Below, in pieces: positions 17,685 to 27,348 of a stretch of DNA of 64,000 nucleotides. A program made the translations under genes and the position numbers. A model generated the notes under the pieces. The model was not told where the DNA came from, did not search any database, and saw only the letters and a list, made by a program, of their open reading frames with translations. The stretch is from Candidatus Accumulibacter necessarius (lineage in GTDB: Bacteria; Pseudomonadota; Gammaproteobacteria; Burkholderiales; Rhodocyclaceae). Numbering within the stretch: position 1 is the stretch's first letter; every line of letters starts with the position of its first letter. The DNA lies in NCBI GenBank assembly GCA_017302435.1, contig JAFLDL010000012.1, positions 34,157 to 98,156 on the forward strand. The letters are read 5' to 3'.

Positions 17685-18203
17685 GGGGATTCTCCTTTTT
17701 TGCGCTGACTCAGTTCAGCCGTGGGCGCATGTTCGCCCGCATCATTGGCCATCCTAAGCCATCGGCCAGGCCAATTCCTGATCCATGTCAACAGCTTGTG
17801 CGAGATCATCGATCGTCCCGTGGTAGGGATCTGGCGGCGGCGTCTCCACCTCGCCTGCGGTCATCCCGGGATCGGTCGAGGCGACCGGCTTTCGAGTGCC
17901 ATGCTGCAGTGCGTCTGGTGCTTGACTCGGCAGTGCTCCGCATTCGACAATGCCGGCACTGCTCGCAGCCGTCCGCGGCTTGCCTGGAACTCGTCTCTGT
18001 GACGATGCGTGCCGGGTCAGGGCAGCCAATCGATACTGTTGCGGGGCAGCACACCCGGGGCCGTCGCCTGTTCCAGAGGAGCCTCCTCGAATCAGCACGG
18101 CGCGAGCGATTTTCTGTGACGATGTGAGTTCTAATCAATCGCCGTCGGCACAGGCCAGGAGCGCGGCATCGCGTGATGTCGCGATATTTTTTTGGGGGTA
18201 ATC
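17685..18203. other. Divergent intergenic region between phaC and the SDR/thiolase operon
   Basis: A 519-base stretch without a convincing gene. It carries a 12-base direct repeat, TCTGTGACGATG, at 17996-18007 and 18113-18124. It must hold the promoters of two PHA-related transcription units. Short open frames on both strands have no family features. Confidence 0.5.
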
Positions 18204-18971
18204 ATGCAAATCAATGGCAGTGTGTTTGTGGTAACGGGAGCAGGATCCGGACTCGGAGCGGAAACGGCAAGCGGTCTGGTCAATGCTGGTGGGAAAGTGG
18301 TCATTGTCGACGTCGACGCCGCTGCCGGCGAGGCGCAGGCAGCGCAGTTGGGGGCCAACGCGCGCTTTGCCAAAACCGACGTGACCGATGAAGCGAGCGC
18401 ACGTGCTGCCATCGAAATGGCTGTCAGTGAATTTGGCGCGCTGCACGGACTGGTCAACTGCGCCGGCGTGGCGCCACCCAAGAAGGTGCTTGGCCGGGAT
18501 GGTCCGCATGACCTGGCGACCTTCTCGCGCGTCGTCAGCATCAATCTGATCGGTACCTTCAACATGATTCGTCTGGCCGCCGAGGCGATGAGCAAGAACG
18601 AGCCGAACGAAGGCGGTGAGCGTGGCGTGATCGTCAATACGGCGTCGATCGCCGCTTTTGACGGTCAGATTGGCCAGGCCGCTTATGCCTCTTCGAAGGC
18701 GGCGGTGGTTGGACTGACCCTGCCGGTGGCGCGCGAGCTGGCCGCGCACGGCATCCGCGTCGTGACGATCGCGCCGGGCATATTTGGGACACCGATGATG
18801 AAGGGATTGCCACAGCCCGTTCAGGATACCCTGAGCAAGATGGTGCCCTTCCCGTCACGCCTCGGCTATCCTGCCGAGTACGCGGCGCTGGTGCGGCATA
18901 TCTGCGAGAACACCTATCTCAACGGTGAAGTCATCCGCCTCGACGGTGCCATCCGCATGCCTGGGAAGTAG
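18204..18971 (+). CDS. Short-chain 3-hydroxyacyl-CoA dehydrogenase (HSD17B10-like SDR)
   Basis: 255 aa from the ATG at 18204 (GGGGGT just before; a TTG 12 bases upstream is less likely). The Rossmann motif is [16 protein letters not shown], the NNAG-type motif is [16 protein letters not shown], the catalytic Ser is in [10 protein letters not shown], and Tyr/Lys in AAYASSKAA. The long insert around [13 protein letters not shown] is typical of type II 3-hydroxyacyl-CoA dehydrogenases, which oxidise (S)-3-hydroxyacyl-CoA with NAD+. It is first in an operon with thiolase, so it fits a 3-hydroxyacyl-CoA to 3-ketoacyl-CoA step. It is not a PhaB by sequence feel, but that cannot be excluded. Confidence 0.87.
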   Translation: MQINGSVFVVTGAGSGLGAETASGLVNAGGKVVIVDVDAAAGEAQAAQLGANARFAKTDVTDEASARAAIEMAVSEFGALHGLVNCAGVAPPKKVLGRDGPHDLATFSRVVSINLIGTFNMIRLAAEAMSKNEPNEGGERGVIVNTASIAAFDGQIGQAAYASSKAAVVGLTLPVARELAAHGIRVVTIAPGIFGTPMMKGLPQPVQDTLSKMVPFPSRLGYPAEYAALVRHICENTYLNGEVIRLDGAIRMPGK

Positions 18972-19033
18972 TTGCCCGCAAGCAGGACACATCCAATCCG
19001 GCAGTATCCGTTGTCTTCAAGGAGTGCTTAATT

Positions 19034-20215
19034 ATGAGTGAATCAGTTGTTATCGTCGGCGCCAAACGCACGCCAGTGGGCGCCTTCCAGGGGCAGTTTG
19101 CGGGGATGACCGCGCCGCAGCTGGCCAGCGTTGCGATCAAGGCGGCGGTCGAACAGGCGGGCGTCAAGGGCGAAGATATCGACGAAGCGTTGATGGGTTG
19201 CTGCCTGATGGCAGGTTTGCGTCAGGCGCCGGCGCGCCAGGCGGTGCTAGGCGCCGGCCTGCCGAAGTCGGTGCCGTGCGTCACCTTGACCAAGATGTGC
19301 AGTTCGGCCCAGAAGACGGTCATGATTGCCCATGACGAACTGCTGGCCGGTTCGATCAACATCGCCGTCGCCGGTGGCATGGAGTCGATGACCAATGCGC
19401 CGCACGTGCTGACCACCGCCCGCTCCGGTTATCGGTTGGGCAACGGGGTTCTGCACGATCACATGTTCCTCGATGGCCTCGAGGATGCCTATGAGCAGGG
19501 CAAGCTGATGGGCGCTTTCGCCGAGCTGTGTGTGGACAAGTACAGCTTTTCGCGCGAAGAGATGGACGCCTTCGCCATCGAATCGGTGACGCGGGCACAG
19601 AAAGCCGTCACCTCGGGAGTCTTCAGTGCCGAGATCGCGCCAGTCACCGTCACCTCGCGCAAGGGCGAAGAGGTCATTGCCCTCGACGAGACGCCGATGA
19701 AATGCGACGTGTCGAAGATCACCAAGCTGAAGCCGGCATTCAAGAAGGATGGCGCGGTGACACCCGCCAACTCGTCGTCGATTTCCGACGGTGCAGCGGC
19801 CTTTGTCCTGATGCGCGAATCCGACGCCAAGAGCGGCGGCATCACGCCGTTGGCCCGGATTGTCGGCCATGCGACCTTTGCCCATGACCCGGCCTGGTTT
19901 ACCACCGCCCCGGTCTTTGCCTTCCAGAAGCTGCTGAAGAAGGTCGGCTGGCAGGCCGAGGACGTCGACCTCTGGGAGATCAACGAGGCTTTCGCAGCGG
20001 TCACGATGGCGTCCATGCGGGATCTCAAGCTGCCTGCCGACAAGGTCAACGTCAATGGTGGCGCCTGTGCTCTGGGGCATCCGATTGGTGCCACGGGTTC
20101 GCGAATCCTGGTGACGCTGCTCTACGCGCTCAAAGCGCGCGGCCTCAAGCGGGGCATCGCCGGCCTCTGCGCTGGCGGCGGTGAAGCCACTGCGATTGCC
20201 ATCGAAGTTCTCTGA
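19034..20215 (+). CDS. Acetyl-CoA C-acyltransferase (thiolase)
   Basis: A 393-aa thiolase of full length. The acylated cysteine is Cys89 in LTKMCSSAQKTVMIAHD; the general-base His lies in GGACALGHPIGATGSRIL and the second Cys in GLCAGGGEATAIAIE. The biosynthetic (PhaA-like) enzymes and the degradative short-chain ones are hard to separate by eye; the position after a 3-hydroxyacyl-CoA dehydrogenase and before hydratases and phaEC supports a shared beta-oxidation/PHA role. GGAG precedes the ATG at 19034, 62 bases after the SDR gene. Confidence 0.92.
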   Translation: MSESVVIVGAKRTPVGAFQGQFAGMTAPQLASVAIKAAVEQAGVKGEDIDEALMGCCLMAGLRQAPARQAVLGAGLPKSVPCVTLTKMCSSAQKTVMIAHDELLAGSINIAVAGGMESMTNAPHVLTTARSGYRLGNGVLHDHMFLDGLEDAYEQGKLMGAFAELCVDKYSFSREEMDAFAIESVTRAQKAVTSGVFSAEIAPVTVTSRKGEEVIALDETPMKCDVSKITKLKPAFKKDGAVTPANSSSISDGAAAFVLMRESDAKSGGITPLARIVGHATFAHDPAWFTTAPVFAFQKLLKKVGWQAEDVDLWEINEAFAAVTMASMRDLKLPADKVNVNGGACALGHPIGATGSRILVTLLYALKARGLKRGIAGLCAGGGEATAIAIEVL

Positions 20216-20273
20216 TCAAGTCGCCAACCAGCGTTTCCACCCCGGCGTCCGGGGTGGACGAGGAGTGAATCGG

Positions 20274-20714
20274 ATGTTGATTGACAAGAAACACATAGGC
20301 ATGAAGGTGCCGCCACACTCGGTAACCCCGACGGCGTGGCAACTCAAGTGGTTCGCCAAGGCGACGGGCCAGACGGACCCGATCTACTTTGACGAGGAAG
20401 CGGCGCACCGGGCTGGTCTGCCGGGCGTGCTGGTGCCACCGACCTTCTTTTTCTGCATGGACATGGACAAGGACCATCCGTTCGATTACCTCGAGACGAT
20501 GGGCTGCGACCTGATGAAGATGTTGCATGGCGAACAGTCGTTCACCTACCACAAGCCGGTCTATTCGGGCGATAAGCTCGACTTCGACGGAGAGATCACC
20601 GATATCTACGACAAGAGGAACGGCGCGCTGCAGTTCGTCGTCAAGGATGTGAAGGTGCGCCGGCAGGGCGAACTGGTGTGCGATGTGCGCTCCGTCATGG
20701 TTATTCGGGCTTAG
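20274..20714 (+). CDS. MaoC-like N-terminal hot-dog protein (FAS1-like dehydratase subunit)
   Basis: A 146-aa single hot-dog domain with the features of the MaoC N-terminal/FAS1-like dehydratase family (YFDEEAAHRAGLPGVLVPPTFFF, then YHKPVYSGDKL). It lacks the Asp-x4-His catalytic signature found in the next gene, so the two probably form a heterodimer in which this one shapes the acyl pocket, as in HadAB/HTD2-type pairs. ATG at 20274 with GAGGAG upstream. The gap to the partner is 10 bases. Confidence 0.8.
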   Translation: MLIDKKHIGMKVPPHSVTPTAWQLKWFAKATGQTDPIYFDEEAAHRAGLPGVLVPPTFFFCMDMDKDHPFDYLETMGCDLMKMLHGEQSFTYHKPVYSGDKLDFDGEITDIYDKRNGALQFVVKDVKVRRQGELVCDVRSVMVIRA

Positions 20715-20724
20715 GGGAAAGTCG

Positions 20725-21144
20725 ATGACAAAACCGAATTTTGATGCGCTGAATGTTGGCGACTGTCTTCCCTCCTTCACCACCGAGCCGGTGTCGCGAC
20801 TGACGCTGGCCCTGTATGCGACGGGGTCGGGAGATCACCATCCCTTGCACCTCGACCAGGACTTTGTCCGGGCGAACGGGATTCCTGATGTTTTCGCCCA
20901 TGGCATGTTGGGCATGGCGTATCTTGGCCGTCTGCTGACGCAGTGGGTGCCGCAGGACGCCATCCGCAGTTTTGGCGTGCGTTTCACCGCGATCACGCAA
21001 ATTGGTGAGCGCATGGTGTGCACCGGTAAGGTCGTCGAAAAGCTGGAGCAGGGTGGGGAGAAGTGTGTCCGTCTCGAGCTGACCTGTGCCAACGAGCAGG
21101 GTGAGGCGAAGCACAAGGGAGATGCGGTTGTGGCACTGGTCTGA
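20725..21144 (+). CDS. MaoC-family enoyl-CoA hydratase (catalytic subunit)
   Basis: A 139-aa hot-dog hydratase 2 domain. The signature is SGDHHPLHLDQDFVRA, with the catalytic Asp and His in place, followed by DVFAHGMLGMAYLG. Such enzymes hydrate trans-2-enoyl-CoA to (R)-3-hydroxyacyl-CoA, the stereoisomer PHA synthase uses, so this pair could link beta-oxidation to the PHA synthases encoded next door. The start at 20725 follows GGGGAAAG. It ends in front of a strong terminator. Confidence 0.85.
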   Translation: MTKPNFDALNVGDCLPSFTTEPVSRLTLALYATGSGDHHPLHLDQDFVRANGIPDVFAHGMLGMAYLGRLLTQWVPQDAIRSFGVRFTAITQIGERMVCTGKVVEKLEQGGEKCVRLELTCANEQGEAKHKGDAVVALV

Positions 21145-21174
21145 CCAATGACAAACCCGTAACGCTGCATCCTC

Positions 21175-21204
21175 GCGGCCGTCGACAGACGGCCGCAGTT
21201 TTAT
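21175..21204 (+). terminator. Rho-independent terminator
   Basis: GCGGCCGTC (21175-21183), loop GACA, GACGGCCGC (21188-21196), then AGTTTTAT. This is a perfect 9-bp stem followed by a short T-run, 30 bases after the MaoC stop codon. It should end the SDR-thiolase-MaoC transcript and separate it from phaEC. Confidence 0.85.
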
Positions 21205-21287
21205 TGTAGAGTGCACGCCGTCTACCGCTGGGCATCCGCCTACCGTGGCGGTAGGCGTGTCCGACACACTGAAAGGAGATCACCGGA

Positions 21288-22361
21288 GTGGAAAACAAGA
21301 ATCCGAATGAGCAATTGGGCGGCGTCGTCAACGCTTGGGCTGATATGCAGAAGCGCATGTGGGGCGACTGGTCCTCGCTGTTGCAGAATCTTCCAGGCAG
21401 CGCTGAAGCCCCTGTCGAGGCGGTGAAAAAAGGTGTTGAAGCCGCCACCAAAGGTACGAACGAAGCCGCACGCATGCTGATGGATCGCATGACCGGCAGC
21501 CAGGGCGCGATGAATCGCGTCATGGATTTCTTTTTCAAGTCGATGAAGGTCGTGGCGCCAAATCTCGAGGCCAACAAGGACTGGCGCCCCGACCTCAAGG
21601 GTTTTGCCGAGCAGTGGGCCAAGGAATCGACGGCGATGCTCGAACGCAGTTTTGGCATGGGCTCGCACCTGGGTAATCTGAATACAACGCTGACCAAGGA
21701 CTTGCCCGATGCCATGGGTCCCTGGCTGTCGTTCCTGATGCAGGCAGCTTCGTCGGGGCACGTCGGCGAGGCGATGCTCGGCGGCACCTCCGGAATCAAT
21801 CGCCTGCTGTCGATGGAAGGCGATGCCGCCTTGGCAAGCGTCGGGGAAATTCCTCTGTTTGGTGCGTCGCGCGAGAAAAACACCAAGGTATTGCGGCTGG
21901 TCGACGCGGTCGTCGATCTGCGCAGGAACAGTTTGGCGTTCCACACGGCGTTCGCCGAAGCACTGGCCAAGGCCGTCGAAGCGACCATCGAAGAGCTCGC
22001 CAAGGTGGCTGCCAAAGGAGAGAAGATCACCGCTGTGCGTCAACTGATGGGCCTTTGGTACCGCACGGCCGACAAGTCGTTGCTGGTCACGTTCAATACG
22101 CAGGAGTTCCTCGACAAGCAGAACGCGTTTACCAAGGCACAGCAGCAATTCAAGCTCACGCAGCGCGCGGTCGTCGAGGATATCTTCCGCGGTCTGGATA
22201 TGCCCACTCGCAGCGAACTGGACGAAGCCTATCAGGTCATCCACGAACTGAAGATGGAGGTGCGAGCGCTCAAGAAGGCACTGCTTCCGCCGCCCCAGGC
22301 TGCAGCTCCCAAGGCCAGCGCTCCTCGCAAGCCGGCGGCAGCGCGCGCCAAGAGCGAATGA
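21288..22361 (+). CDS. phaE: Class III PHA synthase subunit PhaE
   Basis: A 357-aa protein with a GTG start and AAGGAG about ten bases before it. Family features are the Trp-rich N-terminus (WADMQKRMWGDW), a long helical body, MLMDRMTGSQGAMNRVMDFFF, the conserved LRLVDAVVDLRRNSLAFHTAF region and the LFRGLDMPTR-like segment DIFRGLDMPTRSELDEAYQV. The tail is Ala/Pro/Lys-rich. PhaE activates and stabilises class III PhaC. phaC follows after 62 bases on the same strand, the expected partner order. Confidence 0.9.
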   Translation: MENKNPNEQLGGVVNAWADMQKRMWGDWSSLLQNLPGSAEAPVEAVKKGVEAATKGTNEAARMLMDRMTGSQGAMNRVMDFFFKSMKVVAPNLEANKDWRPDLKGFAEQWAKESTAMLERSFGMGSHLGNLNTTLTKDLPDAMGPWLSFLMQAASSGHVGEAMLGGTSGINRLLSMEGDAALASVGEIPLFGASREKNTKVLRLVDAVVDLRRNSLAFHTAFAEALAKAVEATIEELAKVAAKGEKITAVRQLMGLWYRTADKSLLVTFNTQEFLDKQNAFTKAQQQFKLTQRAVVEDIFRGLDMPTRSELDEAYQVIHELKMEVRALKKALLPPPQAAAPKASAPRKPAAARAKSE

Positions 22362-22423
22362 GCCGAGAAAGTCTGCACCTTGTAATTCGGCTGATAAGCT
22401 AATAGACCTATAGGAGGCTACCG

Positions 22424-23530
22424 ATGTTTTCTTTCCCCATCCAGATTCTTCCCGCTGACGTCGCGGCTGAAACCGCAGCCCTGAACGAGAAACTCGCCAA
22501 GGGCATCAGCAATCTCACCAACCTGACCGACGACGATATCGATATTGGCAGCACGCCGAAGGACGTGGTTCTTGCGCAGGACGGAATCAAGGTCTATCAC
22601 TACCACGCGCTGGTCGACCAGGCGAAGATCATGAAAACGCCGCTGCTGATCGTGCCGCCGCTGATCAACGGCTACGAGGTGGCCGATCTGCAGCCCGATC
22701 GTTCACTGGTCCGTAATCTCTTGAACGAGGGTATTGATGTCTACCTTAACGACTGGGGGTATCCGCGTCAGGTCGACAAGTACCGTACGGTTGACGATTA
22801 CATCAACGGTTACCTCGACGACACGGTCGATTTCATTCGCAAGCGCCATGGGGTAGACAAGATCGCCCTGTTCGGTATCTGTCAGGGTGGCACCATGTCG
22901 ACCACCTACTCGACGCTCAATCCGGACAAGATCAGCCATCTCACGCTGACTGTGTCGCCGATCGATTTCGATGCCTACAAGGCGAATCACAAGCCACACG
23001 AGGGCTTGATGTTCACCATGGGGGCTGACGCCGACGTCGAGAAGATGGTCGCCGTGCATGGCAACGTGCCGGCGAGTGTGCTCAACGAGTCGTTCATGAT
23101 GGCTTCACCGTTCATCCTGAATTACGGAAAGTACGCCGACGTGATCGATATTCTCGACGACCGCCTGGCGCTGCAGAACTTCCTGCGCATGGAGAAGTGG
23201 CTGTTTGGTGGTCCCGATGCCGTTGGCCAGACGTTCAAGGAGTTCATCCGCGACTTCCTGAAGGGCAACAAGCTCGTCAAGGGTACCCTGGAGGTAGGCG
23301 GTCGCAAGGTCGACCTCAAGGAACTCACGATGCCGATCCTCAACATCTTTGCCGAGAAGGACCACATCGTGCCACCGCCGTGCACCGTCGCCCTCGGCAA
23401 GCATGTCGGCAGCAAGGATTACACCGAGTTTGCCATCGCGACCGGACACATCGGCATCTACACCGGTGGTCTGGCGCAAAAGGTCCTGGCACCGAAGGTT
23501 GCGAGCTGGATGCGCGAGCGAGGCGCCTGA
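22424..23530 (+). CDS. phaC: Class III PHA synthase catalytic subunit PhaC
   Basis: 368 aa, the normal length for class III PhaC (about 40 kDa). The nucleophile box is ALFGICQGGTMSTTY (Cys153), the Asp lies in NIFAEKDHIVPPPCT and the His in ATGHIGIYTGG. ILIVPPL-type segment TPLLIVPPLINGYEV and YLNDWGYPRQVDKY are also typical. GGAGG sits 8 bases before the ATG. With PhaE it makes the PhaEC synthase, which mainly polymerises short-chain (R)-3-hydroxyacyl-CoA. This is the second bona fide synthase in the window. Confidence 0.95.
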   Translation: MFSFPIQILPADVAAETAALNEKLAKGISNLTNLTDDDIDIGSTPKDVVLAQDGIKVYHYHALVDQAKIMKTPLLIVPPLINGYEVADLQPDRSLVRNLLNEGIDVYLNDWGYPRQVDKYRTVDDYINGYLDDTVDFIRKRHGVDKIALFGICQGGTMSTTYSTLNPDKISHLTLTVSPIDFDAYKANHKPHEGLMFTMGADADVEKMVAVHGNVPASVLNESFMMASPFILNYGKYADVIDILDDRLALQNFLRMEKWLFGGPDAVGQTFKEFIRDFLKGNKLVKGTLEVGGRKVDLKELTMPILNIFAEKDHIVPPPCTVALGKHVGSKDYTEFAIATGHIGIYTGGLAQKVLAPKVASWMRERGA

Positions 23531-23683
23531 GGTTTCTGGCCGATCGCGTCCGTTCGGACGCGAGTTGATTGTGGGGAGCGCCCTTGGACGCGACGTATCC
23601 TGCCTGCTTCGGCGGTACGGGTGTCGCGGAGGGCGTTACCCCGGTGCTTGCTCGGTTCGGCCTTCGATATTGCCTGGCCTTCG

Positions 23684-24922
23684 ATGACTCTGAGAATCGA
23701 CCTGAAAAGCGCCATTCTGGCGTTGTCCGACGCACTGGACCTGGTCGGGGTCAACGACTTTCAGCACGGCAAGCGCGTCGCCATGATCGCGCGCGAAACC
23801 GGGCTGATGCTGGGTTTGCCGGAAAAGCGGCTGGACCGCCTGGTCTGCGCCAGCCTGCTGCATGACCTGGGCGTGTCTTCTACCGCAGTACACCGTCGGC
23901 TGCAACGCGAAGCCGACTGGGACGACCGGCACGCACACTGCGAAAGGGGGTATCGCCTGCTGCGGCCCTTCGCCTATCTGTCGCTGGTCGCCAACGCCAT
24001 CCGTTATCACCACACGCCATGGCGGGAACTGCCTACCGGGCTGAGCGAGGCCGACGCGCTCGACAGCAACCTCATCTTGCTGGCTGACCGCGTCGATGCC
24101 ATGCTGCTGCAAAAGGGCCTGGAGAATCCGCTTTTCAACCGTGACGGCGTTGTCGAAGCGATTGCTACGCTTGCTGGCTCGCTATTGTCTCCGGACGCGG
24201 TAAAGGCTTTCGTCGCGGCTGCCGCTCGTGAAGCTTTCTGGATTGCCCTGGTGCCGCGTCATGTGCATAGCTATCTCAATGATCTGGCGCTGAGTGACTG
24301 GCGGATAACGATTGACTTTCCTCAGTTTGGCCACGTTGCGCGGCTGATTTCAAGCATTGTCGACGCAAAGAGCCCGTTCACAGCGGCGCATTCTCTGGGT
24401 GTCGCGCAACTGGCTCGTCATCTGGGGGAGGGAGTCGGTTTGAGCGGCGACGCATTGGCCGAGCTCCAGGTTGCCGGCCTGATGCACGATGTGGGGAAGC
24501 TGTGCGTGCCCGACGAGATCGTCGACAAGCCGGCAGGATTGACGCCTCTGGAGTTCTCGGTGATGGAGCGGCACAGCTTCGAAACCTACCAGATCTTGCG
24601 CCACATTCCTGGCCTGGGGCAGGTTGCAGAGTGGGCAGCCTTCCATCATGAGGCCCTAAACGGCCACGGCTACCCGTTCCGTTGCGGGCCCGACCGCCTC
24701 GCCCGCGAGGCGCGCATTGTCGCTGTGGCGGATGTTTTTCAGGCCCTGGCACAGGAGCGTCCCTACCGCGGCGCGCAGCGCGCAGAACAGATTCCACGTT
24801 TTCTCAATGACTTCGTCAGACGTGGGGTACTGGATCGCGATATCGTCGCGCTGGCCTGCGAGGATCTGGACGGCAGTTGGCGAGCTGCAACGCAGGTCCT
24901 GCCGGAGAGTGCTGGCGAATGA
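23684..24922 (+). CDS. HD / HD-GYP domain phosphohydrolase
   Basis: 412 aa from the ATG at 23684. There are two HD-type halves. The first has ASLLHDLGVSSTA and AIRYHHTPW, a complete-looking HD set. The second has LMHDVGKLCVPDEIVDKP, ERHSFETYQIL and FHHEALNGHGYPF, the HD-GYP signature with Asn in place of the usual Asp before Gly. Most HD-GYP proteins hydrolyse cyclic di-GMP. There is no obvious receiver or sensor domain, so the first HD half may be regulatory. The start is not strongly supported by a ribosome site. Confidence 0.83.
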   Translation: MTLRIDLKSAILALSDALDLVGVNDFQHGKRVAMIARETGLMLGLPEKRLDRLVCASLLHDLGVSSTAVHRRLQREADWDDRHAHCERGYRLLRPFAYLSLVANAIRYHHTPWRELPTGLSEADALDSNLILLADRVDAMLLQKGLENPLFNRDGVVEAIATLAGSLLSPDAVKAFVAAAAREAFWIALVPRHVHSYLNDLALSDWRITIDFPQFGHVARLISSIVDAKSPFTAAHSLGVAQLARHLGEGVGLSGDALAELQVAGLMHDVGKLCVPDEIVDKPAGLTPLEFSVMERHSFETYQILRHIPGLGQVAEWAAFHHEALNGHGYPFRCGPDRLAREARIVAVADVFQALAQERPYRGAQRAEQIPRFLNDFVRRGVLDRDIVALACEDLDGSWRAATQVLPESAGE

Positions 24923-24970
24923 TGGCCAGCCATTTCGCTGACTTTTGCAGCAACCGTGCATCATCATCGC

Positions 24971-26485
24971 TCACTCGGCCGGGATCCAGTGACGACAGCG
25001 TTCGACAGCACGACGCCAGCCGCCGAGCAGGGTAGCGCGTTGCTCGGCGGGCATGCCAGGTTCAAAGCAGCGTTCGGCGTGCCACAGGGAAGTAAGCTCC
25101 GCCTCGTCCCGCCAGAATCCGACCGCCAGTCCCGCAAGGTAGGCCGCGCCGAGGGCAGTGGTCTCGGTGATGCGCGGACGCACCACCGGCACGCCGAGCA
25201 GATCGGCCTGGAACTGCAGCAGGAGGTCGTTCGCTGCCGCCCCCCCGTCGACACGCAGTTCGCGCAAGTGCTCGCCGCAATCCAGCTCCATGGCGTTCAG
25301 GACTTCTGCGCTCTGATAGGCGATCGCTTCCAGTGCGGCGCGCGCGACATGCGCCCGGTTGGTGCCGCGCGTCATGCCGAGCAGGGCGCCGCGAGCATAG
25401 GGATCCCAGTATGGCGCACCGAGGCCGGTATGCGCGGGTACCAGGTAGACGCCACCACTGTCGGGTACGGAAGCGGCCAGCGCTTCGATTTCGCTGGAAC
25501 GGGAAATCATCCCGAGACCGTCTCGTAACCATTGGACGATGGCGCCGCCCATGAAGACGCTGCCTTCGAGGAGGTAGGTCGTCTGCCCATGCAGCCGCCA
25601 GCCGATGGTGGTCAGCATGCGGTGGTGCGAGTTCATCGCTCGCTGGCCGGTATTCATCATCAGGAAACAGCCTGTACCGTAGGTGTTCTTGGCCATTCCC
25701 TGTTCGAGGCAGGCCTGGCCATAGGTGGCCGCCTGCTGGTCGCCGGCGATGCCGGCCAGCGGGATCGGCGCACCGAGCAGATCACTGGCAAGCTGCGTAA
25801 CCAGACCACTGCTGTCGACGACCCGCGGCAGTACGGCGGGCGGAATGTCGAGCAGGGCCAGCAACTCATCATCCCAGCAGAGGCGTCTGATGTCGAAGAG
25901 CAGGGTGCGCGAGGCGTTCGACGGATCGGTGACATGCACCCGGTCAGCCGACAGCTTCCACGCCAGCCAACTGTCGATCGTTCCGAACGCCAGTTCGCCT
26001 CGTTCGGCGCGCGCGCGCGCGCCCGGGATGTGGTCGAGCAGCCATTTCAATTTGGTGCCCGAGAAATAGGCGTCAAGGACCAGACCGGTCCGCTCGCGGA
26101 ACAGTTCGGCGTGACCGGCTGCGGCGAGTTCGTCGCACAGACCGGCCGTGCGGCGATCCTGCCAAACGATCGCGCGGTGCACTGGCTCGCCGCTGGCGCG
26201 ATCCCAGAGGACGCTGGTTTCGCGCTGGTTGGTCAGGCCGACAGCGGCAATCTGACTGGCCGGAATACCGTGGTCGCGGAGCACGGCACGCGCAACGGCA
26301 AGTTGCGTCTGCCAGATTTCGTCCGCGTCGTGTTCGACCCATCCAGGCTGCGGGTAATACTGCGCATATTCCTGTTGGGCAACGCCGTGGATACGGCCAT
26401 CGCGTCCGAAGAGCATGGCGCGTGAGCTGGTCGTGCCCTGGTCGAGAGCAAGAATGAACTGCTGACTGGTGGGAGTTCCTGGCAT
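24971..26485 (-). CDS. glpK: Glycerol kinase
   Basis: 504 aa from the ATG at 26485 with GGAG upstream; an extension to 26551 is unlikely. FGGY-family features are [17 protein letters not shown] (ATP/phosphate loop 1), [34 protein letters not shown] (substrate contacts), [28 protein letters not shown] and [21 protein letters not shown]. It phosphorylates glycerol to sn-glycerol 3-phosphate. No glpF or glpD is adjacent. It follows the tetR gene by 40 bases on the same strand and may be co-transcribed with it, an unusual pairing. Confidence 0.95.
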   Translation of the reverse strand: MPGTPTSQQFILALDQGTTSSRAMLFGRDGRIHGVAQQEYAQYYPQPGWVEHDADEIWQTQLAVARAVLRDHGIPASQIAAVGLTNQRETSVLWDRASGEPVHRAIVWQDRRTAGLCDELAAAGHAELFRERTGLVLDAYFSGTKLKWLLDHIPGARARAERGELAFGTIDSWLAWKLSADRVHVTDPSNASRTLLFDIRRLCWDDELLALLDIPPAVLPRVVDSSGLVTQLASDLLGAPIPLAGIAGDQQAATYGQACLEQGMAKNTYGTGCFLMMNTGQRAMNSHHRMLTTIGWRLHGQTTYLLEGSVFMGGAIVQWLRDGLGMISRSSEIEALAASVPDSGGVYLVPAHTGLGAPYWDPYARGALLGMTRGTNRAHVARAALEAIAYQSAEVLNAMELDCGEHLRELRVDGGAAANDLLLQFQADLLGVPVVRPRITETTALGAAYLAGLAVGFWRDEAELTSLWHAERCFEPGMPAEQRATLLGGWRRAVERCRHWIPAE

Positions 26486-26525
26486 GCGGCAATCTCCAGC
26501 GAAAGAGAGGGTCCTTCGGTCAATC

Positions 26526-27128
26526 TCAGGTGTCGCTGCTTGGGGCGCCATGCGGCTGCTTGACGATCAGTTCAGCGATCCAGCGCTTGAACTCGTTCAC
26601 CCGTGGATCGTAGCTTTCGCAGGCCATCAGGCTTTGCCCGAAAACGTAAGCGTAGAGCAGCAGACTGCGGCTTTTCGCTTCTTCCTCGGAAACGCCGAGG
26701 GCGACAAACAGCTTCCGCGTGCATTCGAGACGCCAGGTATCGACCTCCGCGACAACGGCCGCAGCCTGAGCGTCTCGCCTGGCCCATTCGCGTACCGCCA
26801 GTTCGATCGAAATTCCCTTGCGGTTCCGGGTGGCACCATAGACGTCGATCAGGTGCAGGAGTTGCGCCTGCTCGCTGTCCGGTATGGCCACGCTCTGTTT
26901 CTCGATATCACGGATGCGACCATCCCGCCAGGTCTGGAGAACAGCGTCGAAGAGATCCTGGCGATCCTTGAAGTGCCAGTAGAAACTACCCTTGGTTACA
27001 CCGAAGTTCTTCGCCAGAACCTCGATTCGCATCCCCTGGACACCCTGTTCTGCGAGCACCTCGATCGCTGCCAGGATCCATTCGTTGCGGTCCAGCGCGG
27101 CACGTGGCCGTGTGCTTAGGCGCTTCAT
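26526..27128 (-). CDS. TetR-family transcriptional regulator
   Basis: 200 aa from the ATG at 27128 (AGGAAAGG upstream); a further upstream ATG at 27245 would run the reading through the promoter region. The N-terminal HTH is classical: [47 protein letters not shown]. The ligand domain is unassigned. It faces etfBA, and the intergenic space holds two palindromes that are good operator candidates, so it probably controls etfBA and itself, perhaps sensing an acyl-CoA. Confidence 0.9.
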   Translation of the reverse strand: MKRLSTRPRAALDRNEWILAAIEVLAEQGVQGMRIEVLAKNFGVTKGSFYWHFKDRQDLFDAVLQTWRDGRIRDIEKQSVAIPDSEQAQLLHLIDVYGATRNRKGISIELAVREWARRDAQAAAVVAEVDTWRLECTRKLFVALGVSEEEAKSRSLLLYAYVFGQSLMACESYDPRVNEFKRWIAELIVKQPHGAPSSDT

Positions 27129-27220
27129 CGTTATCTGGTCCTTTCCTGAATGACGCGGCTGAGGCAATATTACAAGCTCATGCGCTGTTGCCGCGGTCGA
27201 CAGCGTTGACAGCCATGGCT

Positions 27221-27259
27221 CCATACGGTACCGTACGCTATCCATACGAGAGAGTATGG
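27221..27259. promoter_or_regulatory. Two palindromes, likely TetR operators for tetR/etfBA
   Basis: The perfect 12-base palindrome TACGGTACCGTA lies at 27224-27235 within CCATACGGTACCGTACG. The inverted repeat CCATAC-GAGAGA-GTATGG lies at 27242-27259. Both start with CCATACG, are 21 bases apart, and lie 90-125 bases before etfB and about 95 bases before tetR. The shared half-site suggests one regulator binds both. Binding is inferred. Confidence 0.6.
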
Positions 27260-27348
27260 CCTATTGTCCGGTCAGAGTTGGGCAATGTCAAACGCGGCCT
27301 GCCTGAATCGCGATTGATATCGATTACTGTACTGAAAGGGAGAGAAAA

